DNA of 20,323 nucleotides from an uncultured bacterium. GTDB taxonomy: Bacteria; Bacillota; Clostridia; Oscillospirales; Acutalibacteraceae. This document shows positions 6,418-14,106 of this stretch, piece after piece (the first letter of the stretch is position 1; each line of letters opens with the position of its first letter). The DNA lies in the NCBI GenBank assembly GCA_905215105.1, contig CAJMOI010000023.1, positions 1 to 20,323 of the forward strand. The letters run 5' to 3'. A program made the translations under genes and the position numbers. The notes under the pieces were generated by a model. It made no database searches and was not told where the DNA came from. It saw only the letters and a list, made by a program, of their open reading frames with translations.

Positions 6418-7896
6418 ATGGCACTGTTGTTTGAAAAAGGAAGCAAAATTGTCTGCATCGGCGATTCCATCACCGACTTTGAGCGGGCCCGGCCTGTGGG
6501 AGAAGGACTGTTCGGCGCGATTGGAAAAAGCTATGTGGGAATCGTAGATGGACTGCTGCGGGCAACCGACCCCACGCTGCATCTTCGGATGATCAATATG
6601 GGAATCGGCGGAAACACCTCCCGAGATCTGGCTGCACGGTGGCAAACGGATGTACTGGACCTTGCACCCGATTATGTGACCGTCCTCATCGGCATCAACG
6701 ATGTCTGGCGGCAGTTCGATTCTCCGGAAATGGTGGAAGACCATGTATCCCCGGAAGAATATCGTCAGACACTGTCCCGGCTGGTAACCGAAACTCTGCC
6801 GGTTGTCAAAGGAATGGTGCTGATGACCCCCTATATGATGGAACCCAACCGTCAGGACCCCATGCGTGCCAGAATGGATGAGTACGGCGCCATCGTAGAG
6901 GAAATCGCCACAGAAAATCACCTCCCCTGCATTGATTTGCAGGCAGCTTTCGACGAATATTTTCAGGAATATCATCCCGCTTCCATCAACTGGGACCGGA
7001 TTCACCCCAATGTGGCAGGACACTGCATCATTGCCCGGGCTCTGCTCAATGGGATCGGTTTTGCATGGCGCGGAAAATCATGGAAAGGAGCATTTTATGA
7101 ATCTGATAACCGGTGCGGCGTTGGGAACGCTGCTCCCTTTTTTCATGACGACCTTGGGTTCGGCTATGGTATTTCTTTTCCGAAAGGAGATCAAGCCCGG
7201 TATACAGCGGATTTTTCTGGGATTTGCCGCCGGTGTCATGATTTCCGCCTCTGTATGGGGACTTCTTTCCCCTGCCATGGAAGAAGCCGAAGCACTAAAT
7301 CTTCCCCCATGGATTCCCGCAGCCGGTGGATTCGCCTTGGGTGTTGCCTTTCTGGCATTGATGGATGCCGTACTGCCCCATCTGCACCCGGGGCTGAAAC
7401 AGCCGGAAGGGATTTCCTCCTCCATGCACCGCAGCACCCTGATGATGTTGGCCGTCACCCTGCACAATATCCCGGAAGGCATGGCGGTAGGCCTGGCCTT
7501 TGCCCTTGCATTTCAGCAGCAGAGCGAAACCGTGACTCTGGCCTCCGCGCTGGCGCTCTCCGTAGGAATCGCCATTCAGAATTTTCCGGAAGGCGCCGCC
7601 ATTTCCCTTCCTCTTCGTCGGGAAGGAATTTCGCCCGTAAAATCCTTTCTCTATGGCTCACTATCCGGTATTGTAGAGCCTGTTTTCGGAATTCTGGTAG
7701 TACTGGTCGCCGGAAGCATTCAGCCATTGATGCCCTGGCTTCTCAGCTTTGCCGCCGGTTCCATGATGTATGTAGTGGTAGAAGAACTGATTCCGGAAGC
7801 ACACCTTGGAGAGCACTCCAACAGCGGAACTCTCAGCGTCATGGGCGGTTTTCTGCTGATGATGATTCTGGATGTCACGCTGGGATAACCTGGTAA
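6418..7896 (+). CDS. SGNH/GDSL-family hydrolase with missing stop codon
   Basis: The first about 218 residues form a complete SGNH hydrolase, a family of esterases and lipases acting on acyl or acetyl esters, often on carbohydrates. Block I is IGDSITD with nucleophile S17, block II is NMGIGGNTSRDL, block III is GINDVW with N94, and block V is WDRIHPN with D193 and H196. There is no signal peptide, so it is cytoplasmic. Relatives usually end soon after the block corresponding to ARALLNGIGFAW, but here no stop follows. The frame stays open to 7896, through the whole ZIP gene in another frame, adding 274 residues of Arg/Ser/Cys/His-rich, non-protein-like sequence. A one-base shift would reach TGA at 7098-7100, overlapping the ZIP ATG as ATGA; alternatively one substitution at codon 219 (GGA to TGA) would end it. 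AAGGAGG lies 6 bases before the ATG. The true coding end is probably near 7071-7100. Confidence 0.75.
   Translation: MALLFEKGSKIVCIGDSITDFERARPVGEGLFGAIGKSYVGIVDGLLRATDPTLHLRMINMGIGGNTSRDLAARWQTDVLDLAPDYVTVLIGINDVWRQFDSPEMVEDHVSPEEYRQTLSRLVTETLPVVKGMVLMTPYMMEPNRQDPMRARMDEYGAIVEEIATENHLPCIDLQAAFDEYFQEYHPASINWDRIHPNVAGHCIIARALLNGIGFAWRGKSWKGAFYESDNRCGVGNAAPFFHDDLGFGYGISFPKGDQARYTADFSGICRRCHDFRLCMGTSFPCHGRSRSTKSSPMDSRSRWIRLGCCLSGIDGCRTAPSAPGAETAGRDFLLHAPQHPDDVGRHPAQYPGRHGGRPGLCPCISAAERNRDSGLRAGALRRNRHSEFSGRRRHFPSSSSGRNFARKILSLWLTIRYCRACFRNSGSTGRRKHSAIDALASQLCRRFHDVCSGRRTDSGSTPWRALQQRNSQRHGRFSADDDSGCHAGITW
7097..7888 (+). CDS. ZIP family divalent metal transporter
   Basis: The 263-residue protein is a ZIP (GufA-like) transporter carrying zinc or related divalent metals into the cytoplasm. 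Eight hydrophobic segments are visible. The metal-site signatures are both present: HNIPEG at 123-128 in segment IV (H123, N124, E127) and QNFPEG at 161-166 in segment V (N162, E165). Further acidic residues are VVEE near 227-230 and H236 near segment VII. The ATG at 7097 has AAAGGAG (7084-7090) 6 bases upstream and gives a start typical of the family. It overlaps the over-long SGNH frame entirely, but this frame carries the conserved protein. It probably shares a transcript with the SGNH gene. Metal preference cannot be told from sequence. Confidence 0.92.
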   Translation: MNLITGAALGTLLPFFMTTLGSAMVFLFRKEIKPGIQRIFLGFAAGVMISASVWGLLSPAMEEAEALNLPPWIPAAGGFALGVAFLALMDAVLPHLHPGLKQPEGISSSMHRSTLMMLAVTLHNIPEGMAVGLAFALAFQQQSETVTLASALALSVGIAIQNFPEGAAISLPLRREGISPVKSFLYGSLSGIVEPVFGILVVLVAGSIQPLMPWLLSFAAGSMMYVVVEELIPEAHLGEHSNSGTLSVMGGFLLMMILDVTLG

Positions 7897-7938
7897 CAAA
7901 ATCATTACAAATAAAAACAATTCGTTACAGATTTTGTT
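7895..7938. repeat. A+T-rich inverted repeat after the ZIP gene
   Basis: AACAAAATC (7895-7903) and GATTTTGTT (7930-7938) are perfect 9-base arms around a 26-base loop, directly upstream of the deacetylase promoter. It might be a weak terminator or an operator. The stem is A+T-rich, so confidence is low. Confidence 0.3.
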
Positions 7939-7944
7939 TCCTGC

Positions 7945-7973
7945 TCGACAAATCTCGAAGTTTGTGTTACGAT
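7945..7973 (+). promoter_or_regulatory. Extended -10 promoter for the polysaccharide deacetylase gene
   Basis: TCGACA (7945-7950, 5 of 6 to consensus) lies 17 bases before TACGAT (7968-7973), which is preceded by TG plus one base (7965-7967). The leader to the ATG at 8107 is about 125 bases and shows no known regulatory RNA. Confidence 0.5.
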
Positions 7974-8106
7974 AATCGATGTTCACAACAGGATTTTGCC
8001 TGTAAAATTTGTCACGGAACGGGACGTTTCCCACTTTTTTCAACTGCCGGCGGCGCTGTGCAAAAAGTGTCGTTTTTGGAAAGGTCCCCAAAAAGGAGAA
8101 AAGAAA

Positions 8107-9228
8107 ATGAGCAGCAAACACCGTCATTACAGCCCCCAATATCGCAAAAAGCTGATTCGCCGCCGTGCGACGATTATCGCCAGTGCAGTCTGCATTGTTG
8201 CAGCAATTGTTTTTACAATTGTCCTGCTGACAGGCAATCAGGCCGTGCCTACTTCCGGCCCGGTACAGTCCGGTCCTTCCGCTTCGGAACCGTCTGCTTC
8301 TGAAGACAAGGAAAGCTCTTCTTCCGACGCCAGTGAAAGCCAGGAGGAATCTCCCGAAAGCAGTGCTCCTGAATCTTCCGGAAACGAGTCGATTTCTTCC
8401 GAAACAGAAATCTCCATTCCCGAAGATGCGCCCGCCTATCAGAAAAAATATCCCGATTTGTATGTGAAAGACCGTCCGAAACTGGAAGTACTGGACGACT
8501 CTGAAAAAGTGGTGTACCTCACTTTTGACGACGGCCCCAGTGATTTGACCGAACCTTTGCTGGACGTATTGAAAGAGCACAACGCCAAGGCAACTTTTTT
8601 CAATTGCCATCAGTCCGACTATCAGGCAAAATACTCTTATTTGATGAAGCGCTGTGTAGATGAAGGACATACGGTCGCTGTTCACACCTATTCCCATGTC
8701 ATGAATGAAGTATATTCTTCTGTGGATGCTTTCCTGGATGACTTCTATAAGATGTACAAGGACATTGAAGAAGTGACCGGAAAGGAGCCCGCCAACTTCT
8801 TCCGTTTCCCCGGCGGCAGCAAAAACGGTTATAACCAGAAGGTTTATCAGGACATTATCAAGGAAATGACCCGTCGAGGCTTCATCTATTACGACTGGGA
8901 CGGTGATTCCGGTGATGCATCCGGAGGAAATGTTCCCGGAGAAACCATCTATCAGAACTCCATGGATGCCATCCGCAAGGGCTGCAACATCATTCTGATG
9001 CACAATATTTTCGGCAAAAAAAGCACACTGGACCAGGTTGGCAGAATCATCGAAACCGCTCAGAAGGAAGGCTATGAATTCCGGGCGCTGGACGGTACGC
9101 TGGACCCCTCTCACTGGTATCTAATGACTACCGATGAATTTGTGGACGCTGCCATTGAAAGCCCTCTGATCCAGCTTTCCGACTGGAGAATGGAACTGGA
9201 AGCGAAGAAAAAGACTTCCGGTCAGTAA
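8107..9228 (+). CDS. Membrane-anchored polysaccharide (peptidoglycan/chitin-type) deacetylase
   Basis: The 373-residue protein has a basic N-terminus, one membrane helix (about 21-42) and a Ser/Glu/Pro-rich linker (50-105) that would reach into the cell wall. A NodB-homology domain (carbohydrate esterase family 4) runs from about 135 to 330. Its metal and catalytic motifs are complete: TFDDGPS with D141 and D142, HTYSH with H193 and H197, RFPGG with R233, YYDWDGDSGD near 261-270, and LMHN with H299. Such enzymes remove N-acetyl groups from peptidoglycan or other amino-sugar polymers outside the cell, often to resist lysozyme; the exact substrate is inferred, not shown. ATG 8107 is chosen because AAGGAG (8093-8098) lies 8 bases upstream; the frame opens earlier at 7996 but without a ribosome binding site. 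It has its own promoter and terminator. Confidence 0.92.
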   Translation: MSSKHRHYSPQYRKKLIRRRATIIASAVCIVAAIVFTIVLLTGNQAVPTSGPVQSGPSASEPSASEDKESSSSDASESQEESPESSAPESSGNESISSETEISIPEDAPAYQKKYPDLYVKDRPKLEVLDDSEKVVYLTFDDGPSDLTEPLLDVLKEHNAKATFFNCHQSDYQAKYSYLMKRCVDEGHTVAVHTYSHVMNEVYSSVDAFLDDFYKMYKDIEEVTGKEPANFFRFPGGSKNGYNQKVYQDIIKEMTRRGFIYYDWDGDSGDASGGNVPGETIYQNSMDAIRKGCNIILMHNIFGKKSTLDQVGRIIETAQKEGYEFRALDGTLDPSHWYLMTTDEFVDAAIESPLIQLSDWRMELEAKKKTSGQ

Positions 9229-9246
9229 TCAATTCCATACAAAAGC

Positions 9247-9292
9247 AAACCACCGCTTTCGTCAGTAATACTGATAGAAGCGGTGGTTTTTT
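9247..9292. terminator. Bidirectional terminator between deacetylase and LacI-type gene
   Basis: A 12-base perfect outer stem (9247-9258 with 9278-9289) has an inner 5-base stem TCAGT/ACTGA (9262-9266 with 9270-9274). A T run to 9292 follows on the plus strand, and a T-rich stretch is also present on the minus strand. It lies 18 bases after the deacetylase stop and 4 bases beyond the end of the leftward regulator gene. Confidence 0.9.
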
Positions 9293-9296
9293 GCTG

Positions 9297-10346
9297 TCAT
9301 TTTTTCTCTCTGAGACCATAGGGCACTTCCGGAGCGGGGCCGGTGGATTGCCGTACAATCAGCTGTGCATGAAGCAGTAAGGTGCTGATCGGCGTTCCCT
9401 GCATCAGACTGGAAAGGGCATAATAGGCGCTTTTTCCAATCTGTGTGCGGTCCTGCCGGATAGTGGTCATCGGCGGCATGGTATAGGCGCAGATCGGCAG
9501 ATCATCAAATCCGATAATACTGATATCCTCCGGCACTTGAATATGCAGTTCCTGTAAATGAAGCATCACGGTATGGGCCAGCAAATCATGGCTGCACACA
9601 ATCGCCGTGACCCCCTGCTTCAACAGCCGGGGCAGATGCTTTTGCAGGCAGTCGGAAAACAGATAGGCATTACCGCCGAGAGAAGGATCATCCGGCAGTC
9701 CATATTTTCGCAAAGCGTGAAAGAAGGCGCTGTATCGCTGCTGATTGATATAAGAGCCCAGCGCACCGCTGAGATAGCCGATTTTCCGGTGGCCCTGCTC
9801 TTTCAGATAGGAAACCGCCAGATTCATTCCTTCGCTGTTATCTACCCCGATGTATGCAGTATTGGGATTGACTTTTACATAGTTATCCAGCAGTACCGCA
9901 GGAGTTTGGCTGCTGCGAAACTGATGCAGCCACTCATCGGACAGGGGCATTCCCAAAAACAGTCCCCCTACATAGTTGCGTCGGAGCATATATTCATCAT
10001 AGGCATTGTGTTTTTGCAGATGATCCGTCAGCTTTTCGATGGCGACAATATATCCGGCCGGTTCTGCCATTTTTCGAAAGCCCACGATAATATCGTGACC
10101 GAAATCGTTGGGGCTCTCATACTCCATATTTTCGATGAAAATACACAGCTGTTTTGCGCCCCGTTTCCGGGTAGAACGGGAATATCCCAGCTCTACCGCC
10201 GTTTCCAAAACGGTTTTTCGCAATGTTTCGCTCACATCGGAAGCACCGTTCAACGCCTTGGAAACTGTACTTTTTGAGATTTCGAGCTTTTTAGCAATAT
10301 CTTCAATCCGGGTCAAACCAGGAGACCCTCCCTTCTTTTTTGACAC
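9297..10346 (-). CDS. LacI family transcriptional regulator, probable controller of the alpha-glucan operon
   Basis: This 349-residue LacI-family repressor has an N-terminal helix-turn-helix at about residues 12-57 (IEDIAKKLEISKSTVSKALNG) and a periplasmic-binding-protein-like effector domain (about 66-340) with GVDNSEG, KIGYLSG and IIGFDD signatures. It is divergent from the alpha-glucan operon, so it most likely represses that operon and responds to a maltodextrin or related sugar; this is inferred from position. The hinge after the DNA-binding domain (SRSTRKRGAKQL) is unusually basic. Start choice is uncertain. GTG 10346 has AAGGTGA only 3-4 bases upstream and lies about 6 bases after the predicted transcript start. 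TTG 10316 has GGGAGGG 9 bases upstream and gives MTRIEDIA, a classic LacI start of 339 residues. I give the longer form but find TTG at least as likely. Confidence 0.9.
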   Translation of the reverse strand: MSKKKGGSPGLTRIEDIAKKLEISKSTVSKALNGASDVSETLRKTVLETAVELGYSRSTRKRGAKQLCIFIENMEYESPNDFGHDIIVGFRKMAEPAGYIVAIEKLTDHLQKHNAYDEYMLRRNYVGGLFLGMPLSDEWLHQFRSSQTPAVLLDNYVKVNPNTAYIGVDNSEGMNLAVSYLKEQGHRKIGYLSGALGSYINQQRYSAFFHALRKYGLPDDPSLGGNAYLFSDCLQKHLPRLLKQGVTAIVCSHDLLAHTVMLHLQELHIQVPEDISIIGFDDLPICAYTMPPMTTIRQDRTQIGKSAYYALSSLMQGTPISTLLLHAQLIVRQSTGPAPEVPYGLREKK

Positions 10347-10358
10347 ATTTCACCTTCT

Positions 10359-10386
10359 ATTATAAGGAAATTGGCAAAAAAAGCAA
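10359..10386 (-). promoter_or_regulatory. Sigma-A promoter for the LacI-family gene
   Basis: Reading leftward, TTGCTT (10381-10386) and a perfect TATAAT (10359-10364) are separated by 16 bases. Transcription would begin near 10352, too close to the GTG at 10346 for a full ribosome binding site, which supports the TTG at 10316. Confidence 0.55.
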
Positions 10387-10397
10387 ATTCTATTTTC

Positions 10398-10416
10398 CGA
10401 AAAGACGTTTGTTTCG
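10398..10416. promoter_or_regulatory. Candidate operator: imperfect palindrome between divergent promoters
   Basis: CGAAA (10398-10402) and TTTCG (10412-10416) are inverted arms around a centre containing ACG. Six of nine pairs match, and the overlapping TTTCGAAA (10412-10419) is itself a palindrome. The same CGAAA core recurs as CGAAAC just after the operon promoter. A LacI-type regulator is the obvious candidate binder; this is inference. Confidence 0.35.
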
Positions 10417-10523
10417 AAAAGTTTAGGACGCTTGTACCGGGTTTTGGTTGGTAGTTTTTACCTAATCCAGCAAAATACACTTGTACAACATGGACGAATT
10501 GGGGAAAAAGTCGAAAAAATATC

Positions 10524-10552
10524 TTGACTATAGAAAAAAATAGATGTATATT
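10524..10552 (+). promoter_or_regulatory. Strong sigma-A promoter of the alpha-glucan operon
   Basis: TTGACT (10524-10529, 5 of 6) and TATATT (10547-10552, 5 of 6) are separated by exactly 17 bases. The predicted start near 10559 leaves a leader of about 40 bases before the ATG at 10600. It is the best promoter in the window and the only one seen for the seven-gene series. Confidence 0.8.
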
Positions 10553-10560
10553 TTTACCAG

Positions 10561-10576
10561 CGAAACTTTACGAAAC
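10561..10576 (+). promoter_or_regulatory. Candidate repressor site: CGAAAC direct repeat at the transcription start
   Basis: CGAAAC occurs at 10561-10566 and again at 10571-10576, exactly 10 bases (one helical turn) apart and within about 20 bases after the predicted start. Its inverse, GTTTCG, occurs at 10411-10416. The placement suits a roadblock operator. It is a direct rather than inverted repeat, which is not the usual LacI-family form. Confidence 0.35.
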
Positions 10577-10599
10577 ATTTTAGAGGAGGTCATCAAGTC

Positions 10600-11838
10600 A
10601 TGGGAAAATGATGGGTAAAGTTTGCGTCCCTGCTGTGCGCCAGTGCCCTGCTTCTGACCGGTTTGACCGGCTGCGGCATTGCTTCCGGCGGTGAGGGACA
10701 GGAAAAAGTCCGCCTGATGGTTTGGTCACCGTCAGAGGATCAGTCAAAAGACAGCGGACAGTGGCTGCAAACCTGCTGTGAAAAATTTGCAGAGCTTCAT
10801 CCGGAATGGGATATCACTTTCGTTTATGGTGTATCCGATGAAGCCAGCGCCGGCGTCGCAGTTGCACAGGATGCCGATGCCAGCGCCGATGTATTCATGT
10901 TCCCCAACGATGGTGTTCCCACCATGCGGGATGCCAACGCACTGGCCAAATTCGGCGGTAAATATGCCGAAGAACTGAAAGCCACCAACAGCCCGGAACT
11001 GCTGGACTCTCTGACCGTGGACGGGGATATTTACGGCGTACCTTTTACCACCAACACCTGGTATATGTTCTATGATAAGAGCGTATTCAGCGAGGAAGAT
11101 GTCAAGAATCTGGACACGATGCTGGAAAAAGGCGTTGTTTCTTTCCCCCTCACCAACTCCTGGTATCTGCCTGCTTTCTATTTCGGAAACGGCTGCACCC
11201 TGTTCGGCGACGGCACTCAGGAAGAGCTAGGCGCAGATTTTGCCGGAGACAAGGGAACGGAAGTGACCGAGTATCTGCTGGATCTGGTCAAAAACCCCAA
11301 CTTTAAAATCGATGCCGACGGTTCCGGCCTGGCCGGTATGCGCGACGGCAGCATCAACGCCATGTTTACCGGCTCCTGGGAAGCCAACGCCATTAAAGAA
11401 ATCCTCGGCGATAATATGGGCGTGACCTCCCTCCCCACTTACACTCTGAACGGCGAAGAAAAGCAGATGTATGCTTACGCCGGTTCTAAAGCCGTTGGCG
11501 TAAACACCCACACCAACTATATGGTACAATCCATTGAACTGGCCATGTATCTGGGCTCCGCAGAAGCACAGCAGCTCCACTATGAGCTGCGCAACGTGAT
11601 TCCCTGCAATACCGAGCTGCTGGAAGATCCGGAAATCGCCGCAGACCCGCTGGTACAGGCTCAGAACAACACCTTTAACTTTACTTCGATTCTTCAGCCC
11701 TTTGTCTCTCAGATGAACAACTGCTGGACACCGGTGGAAAACATGGGTAAGGCCATCCGGAACGGCGATGTGACCAAAGAAAATGCCGCCGAACAGACCC
11801 AGGCCATGGAAGACGCCATGAACAGCGACGGAATTTGA
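10600..11838 (+). CDS. Sugar (maltodextrin-type) ABC transporter solute-binding lipoprotein with TGA at codon 4
   Basis: The protein is a family-1 solute-binding protein, the extracellular receptor that captures oligosaccharide for the permeases encoded next. From codon 5 the sequence reads WVKFASLLCASALLL then LTGC, a full lipoprotein signal with lipid-accepting Cys at codon 25 (10672-10674). The mature part starts IASGGEGQEKVRLMVWSPSE and continues with typical features: ADVFMFPNDGV, DGDIYGVPFTTNTWYMFYDK, AMFTGSWEA. The only start with a good ribosome binding site (AGGAGG 10584-10589, 10 bases) is ATG 10600, but codon 4 (10609-10611) is TGA: M-G-K-stop-W-V-K. The next usable in-frame start, TTG 10663, would remove the signal. 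Maltodextrin specificity is inferred from the operon. The gene is either inactivated or this base is a sequence error. Confidence 0.85.
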
Positions 11839-11855
11839 CAAAACGAGGTGGTATT

Positions 11856-13225
11856 ATGAAACGGAAAAAGACGGAAGGCGCTACCCCTTATACCTGTCTC
11901 AATGCGTTCCGTCTTGGCGGAACCGCAACCCGTGCCTCAGCGCTGGTCATGGGTCTTGGAAATCTCGTCCATAAACAGTATCTGAAAGGCGTTATTTTTC
12001 TTTTAACAGAAATCGCTTACATCTGGTTCATGATCCAGTCCGGTTTTTACAACCTGCAAATGCTGGTCACACTGGGCAGCGTGGAACAGGAAGAGGTCTG
12101 GAACGAGGAATTGCAGGTTTATCTGTACACCCAGGGCGATCAGTCTGTATTGCTGCTCCTCTATGGTGTGGCAACCATCTTACTCACGCTGATTATGTTC
12201 TGGATTTGGCGCGGCACTTTAAAAAGCGCCTATCGCGCCGAATGCTTTGCCAAAGAAGGCCGTCACGTCAACAATTTTATCGAAGATATCCGCAGTCTCT
12301 TTGATGAAAATATTTATCGGCTGCTGATGACGCCCTCTCTCTTCTTTATCACGGCTCTCACCATTCTGCCGCTGATCTTCATGATTTGCATGGCATTCAC
12401 CAACTACAGCCGTATCGACAACCATCTGGTGCTGTTTGATTGGGTGGGCCTGGAAAACTTCGCCGCCCTGTTCGATTCCAACAGTGTGCTGGGCAGCACT
12501 TCTGGTCCGTTCTGATCTGGACGCTGGTCTGGGCAGTATTCGCAACTTTCACCAACTATTTCTTCGGTATGATTCTGGCCATCGTCATCAACCGCAAGGA
12601 AACCCATGCCAAGGGCTTCTGGCGTTTCTGCTTCGTGCTCTCCAGCGCGGTTCCCATGTTCGTTTCTCTGCTGATTATGCGCACCATGCTCCAGCCGGAA
12701 GGCGCTGTGAACGTGCTGCTGCGCAGCCTGGGCGTTATTGCTCCCGACGCCAGCCTCCCCTTCTTCACTGACCCCACCTGGGCAAGAGTCACCGTAATCG
12801 TTATCAACATCTGGGTAGGCGTTCCCTATACCCTGCTCCAGCTCACCGGTGTTTTGAAAAACATTCCCGCCGACATTTATGAAGCCGCCACCGTGGACGG
12901 CGCAGGTCCGGTGAAAACCTTTATCCACATCACCCTGCCCTATATGTTCTATGTCACCACCCCTTATCTGATTGCCGCTTTCACCGGAAATGTCAACAAC
13001 TTCAACGTGATCTATCTGCTTTCCGGCGGCGACCCGGTCACCAACCTTTCCTCCACCGCAGGCAGCACCGACTTGCTGGTTACCTGGCTGTACAAACTGA
13101 CGGTGGACAAACAGTACTATAACGTGGGCGCAGTAGTCGGTATTTTGACCTTTATTATCCTGTCCATCGGCGCACTGGTCACCTATCGTCACAGCAAGTC
13201 CTATAAAGAGGAAGGAGGATTCTAA
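11856..13225 (+). pseudogene. MalF-type sugar ABC transporter permease, split by a frameshift
   Basis: Two overlapping frames together encode one MalF-type inner-membrane permease of about 456 residues. The first frame (11856-12515) carries the N-terminal part, with membrane segments YLKGVIFLLTEIAYIWFMI, SVLLLLYGVATILLTLIMFW and LLMTPSLFFITALTILPLIF. It runs off its family sequence near ...SNSVLG and stops at TGA 12513-12515. The second frame resumes at about 12494 with QHFWSVLIWTLVWAVFATF. It contains the core permease domain with the EAA loop (IYEAATVDGAG, then ITLP), which docks the transport ATPase, and ends at 13225. A single missing base near 12488-12500 explains the break. No slippery heptamer is visible there. 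ATG 11856 follows GAGGTGG. It lies 17 bases after the binding-protein gene and 2 bases before the next permease gene. Confidence 0.88.
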
Positions 13226-13227
13226 TC

Positions 13228-14094
13228 ATGGCAAAGAAAAAGAGCGCAAAGGCGGCAAAGCTCCGCAACAACATTATTGTCCATACCGTTCTGGCCATTC
13301 TGGCAGCAATCTGGGTTTTCCCGGTGCTGTGGGTCGTGATGACCAGCTTCCGGGCGGAAAAAGGCTCTTATGTTTCCACCTTCTTCCCCCAGTCCTTTAC
13401 CTTTGACAACTACATCCGGCTGTTTACCGATACTACGGTGCTCAACTTCCCCCAGATGTTCATGAACACCCTGATTATCGCCATCTGCTCCTGTATTCTC
13501 TCCAGCTTCTATGTGTTGTCCGCTTCCTATTGCCTGTCCCGCATTCACTTCCGGATGCGCAAGCCCTTCATGAACATGGCCATGGTGCTGGGACTGTTCC
13601 CGGGCTTTATGTCCATGATCGCCGTATACTTCATCCTGAAAGCAGTGGGTCTCAGCGAGGGCTCCATGATTCGTCTGGCCCTGATTCTCTGCTATTCCGG
13701 CAGCGCAGCGCTGAGCTTCCAGATTGCAAAGGGCTTCTTTGATACCACCCCCTATGCCATCGACGAAGCGGCCCTCATTGACGGCTGCACCCGCGGTCAG
13801 ATTTTCACCAAAATCACTCTTCCCCTCAGCAAGCCCATTGTCATCTATACCGTTCTGACGGCTTTTATCGGCCCATGGGTGGACTTCATTTTTGCAAAAG
13901 TCATCTGCCGGGCCAACTCCGACCAGTACACCGTGGCCATTGGCCTGTGGAAGATGCTGGAAAAAGAATATATCGACAGCTGGTACACCTGTTTTGCGGC
14001 CGGCGCAGTATTGATCTCTATTCCCATTGCTCTGTTGTTCCTCAAACTGCAAAAGTACTATGTTGACGGCATGGCTGGCGCAGTGAAAGGATAA
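13228..14094 (+). CDS. MalG-type sugar ABC transporter permease
   Basis: This 288-residue inner-membrane permease is the second half of the transporter heterodimer. It has about six membrane segments, starting with an N-terminal helix near 17-40 (TVLAILAAIWVFPVLWVVMT), a periplasmic loop, and five further helices. The EAA coupling motif lies at about 178-200 (IDEAALIDGCTRG, with E180-A181-A182 and G186, then ITLPL), where the ATPase docks. The C-terminal DGMAGAVKG is a common ending for MalG-like permeases. AAGGAGG (13212-13218) lies 9 bases before the ATG, inside the end of the preceding gene, so the two are translationally coupled. The frame is intact, unlike its partner. No ATPase gene is in the window; carbohydrate transporters of this type commonly share an MsmX-like ATPase. 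Confidence 0.92.
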   Translation: MAKKKSAKAAKLRNNIIVHTVLAILAAIWVFPVLWVVMTSFRAEKGSYVSTFFPQSFTFDNYIRLFTDTTVLNFPQMFMNTLIIAICSCILSSFYVLSASYCLSRIHFRMRKPFMNMAMVLGLFPGFMSMIAVYFILKAVGLSEGSMIRLALILCYSGSAALSFQIAKGFFDTTPYAIDEAALIDGCTRGQIFTKITLPLSKPIVIYTVLTAFIGPWVDFIFAKVICRANSDQYTVAIGLWKMLEKEYIDSWYTCFAAGAVLISIPIALLFLKLQKYYVDGMAGAVKG

Positions 14095-14106
14095 CAGGAG
14101 AACGAA

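Noticed and set aside
7100..7896. The C-terminal 274 codons of the SGNH frame as a genuine domain
   Set aside because: The translation is rich in Arg, Ser, Cys and His and has no hydrophobic core or motif, as expected of an out-of-frame reading of the ZIP gene.
7720..9114. A 464-codon open frame antisense to the ZIP and deacetylase genes
   Set aside because: It spans two unrelated sense genes and their intergenic region, and has low-complexity Arg/Phe/Gly-rich sequence. It is a shadow of conserved genes.
10600..10674. TGA at codon 4 as a reassigned tryptophan or selenocysteine codon
   Set aside because: Several other genes here end at TGA where their families end, so the standard bacterial code applies. 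No SECIS-like hairpin is evident just after the codon, and the position is in a signal peptide, not an active site.
12440..12515. Programmed -1 frameshifting in the MalF-type gene
   Set aside because: No X-XXY-YYZ slippery sequence is present in the overlap, and permeases of this family are not known to need frameshifting.
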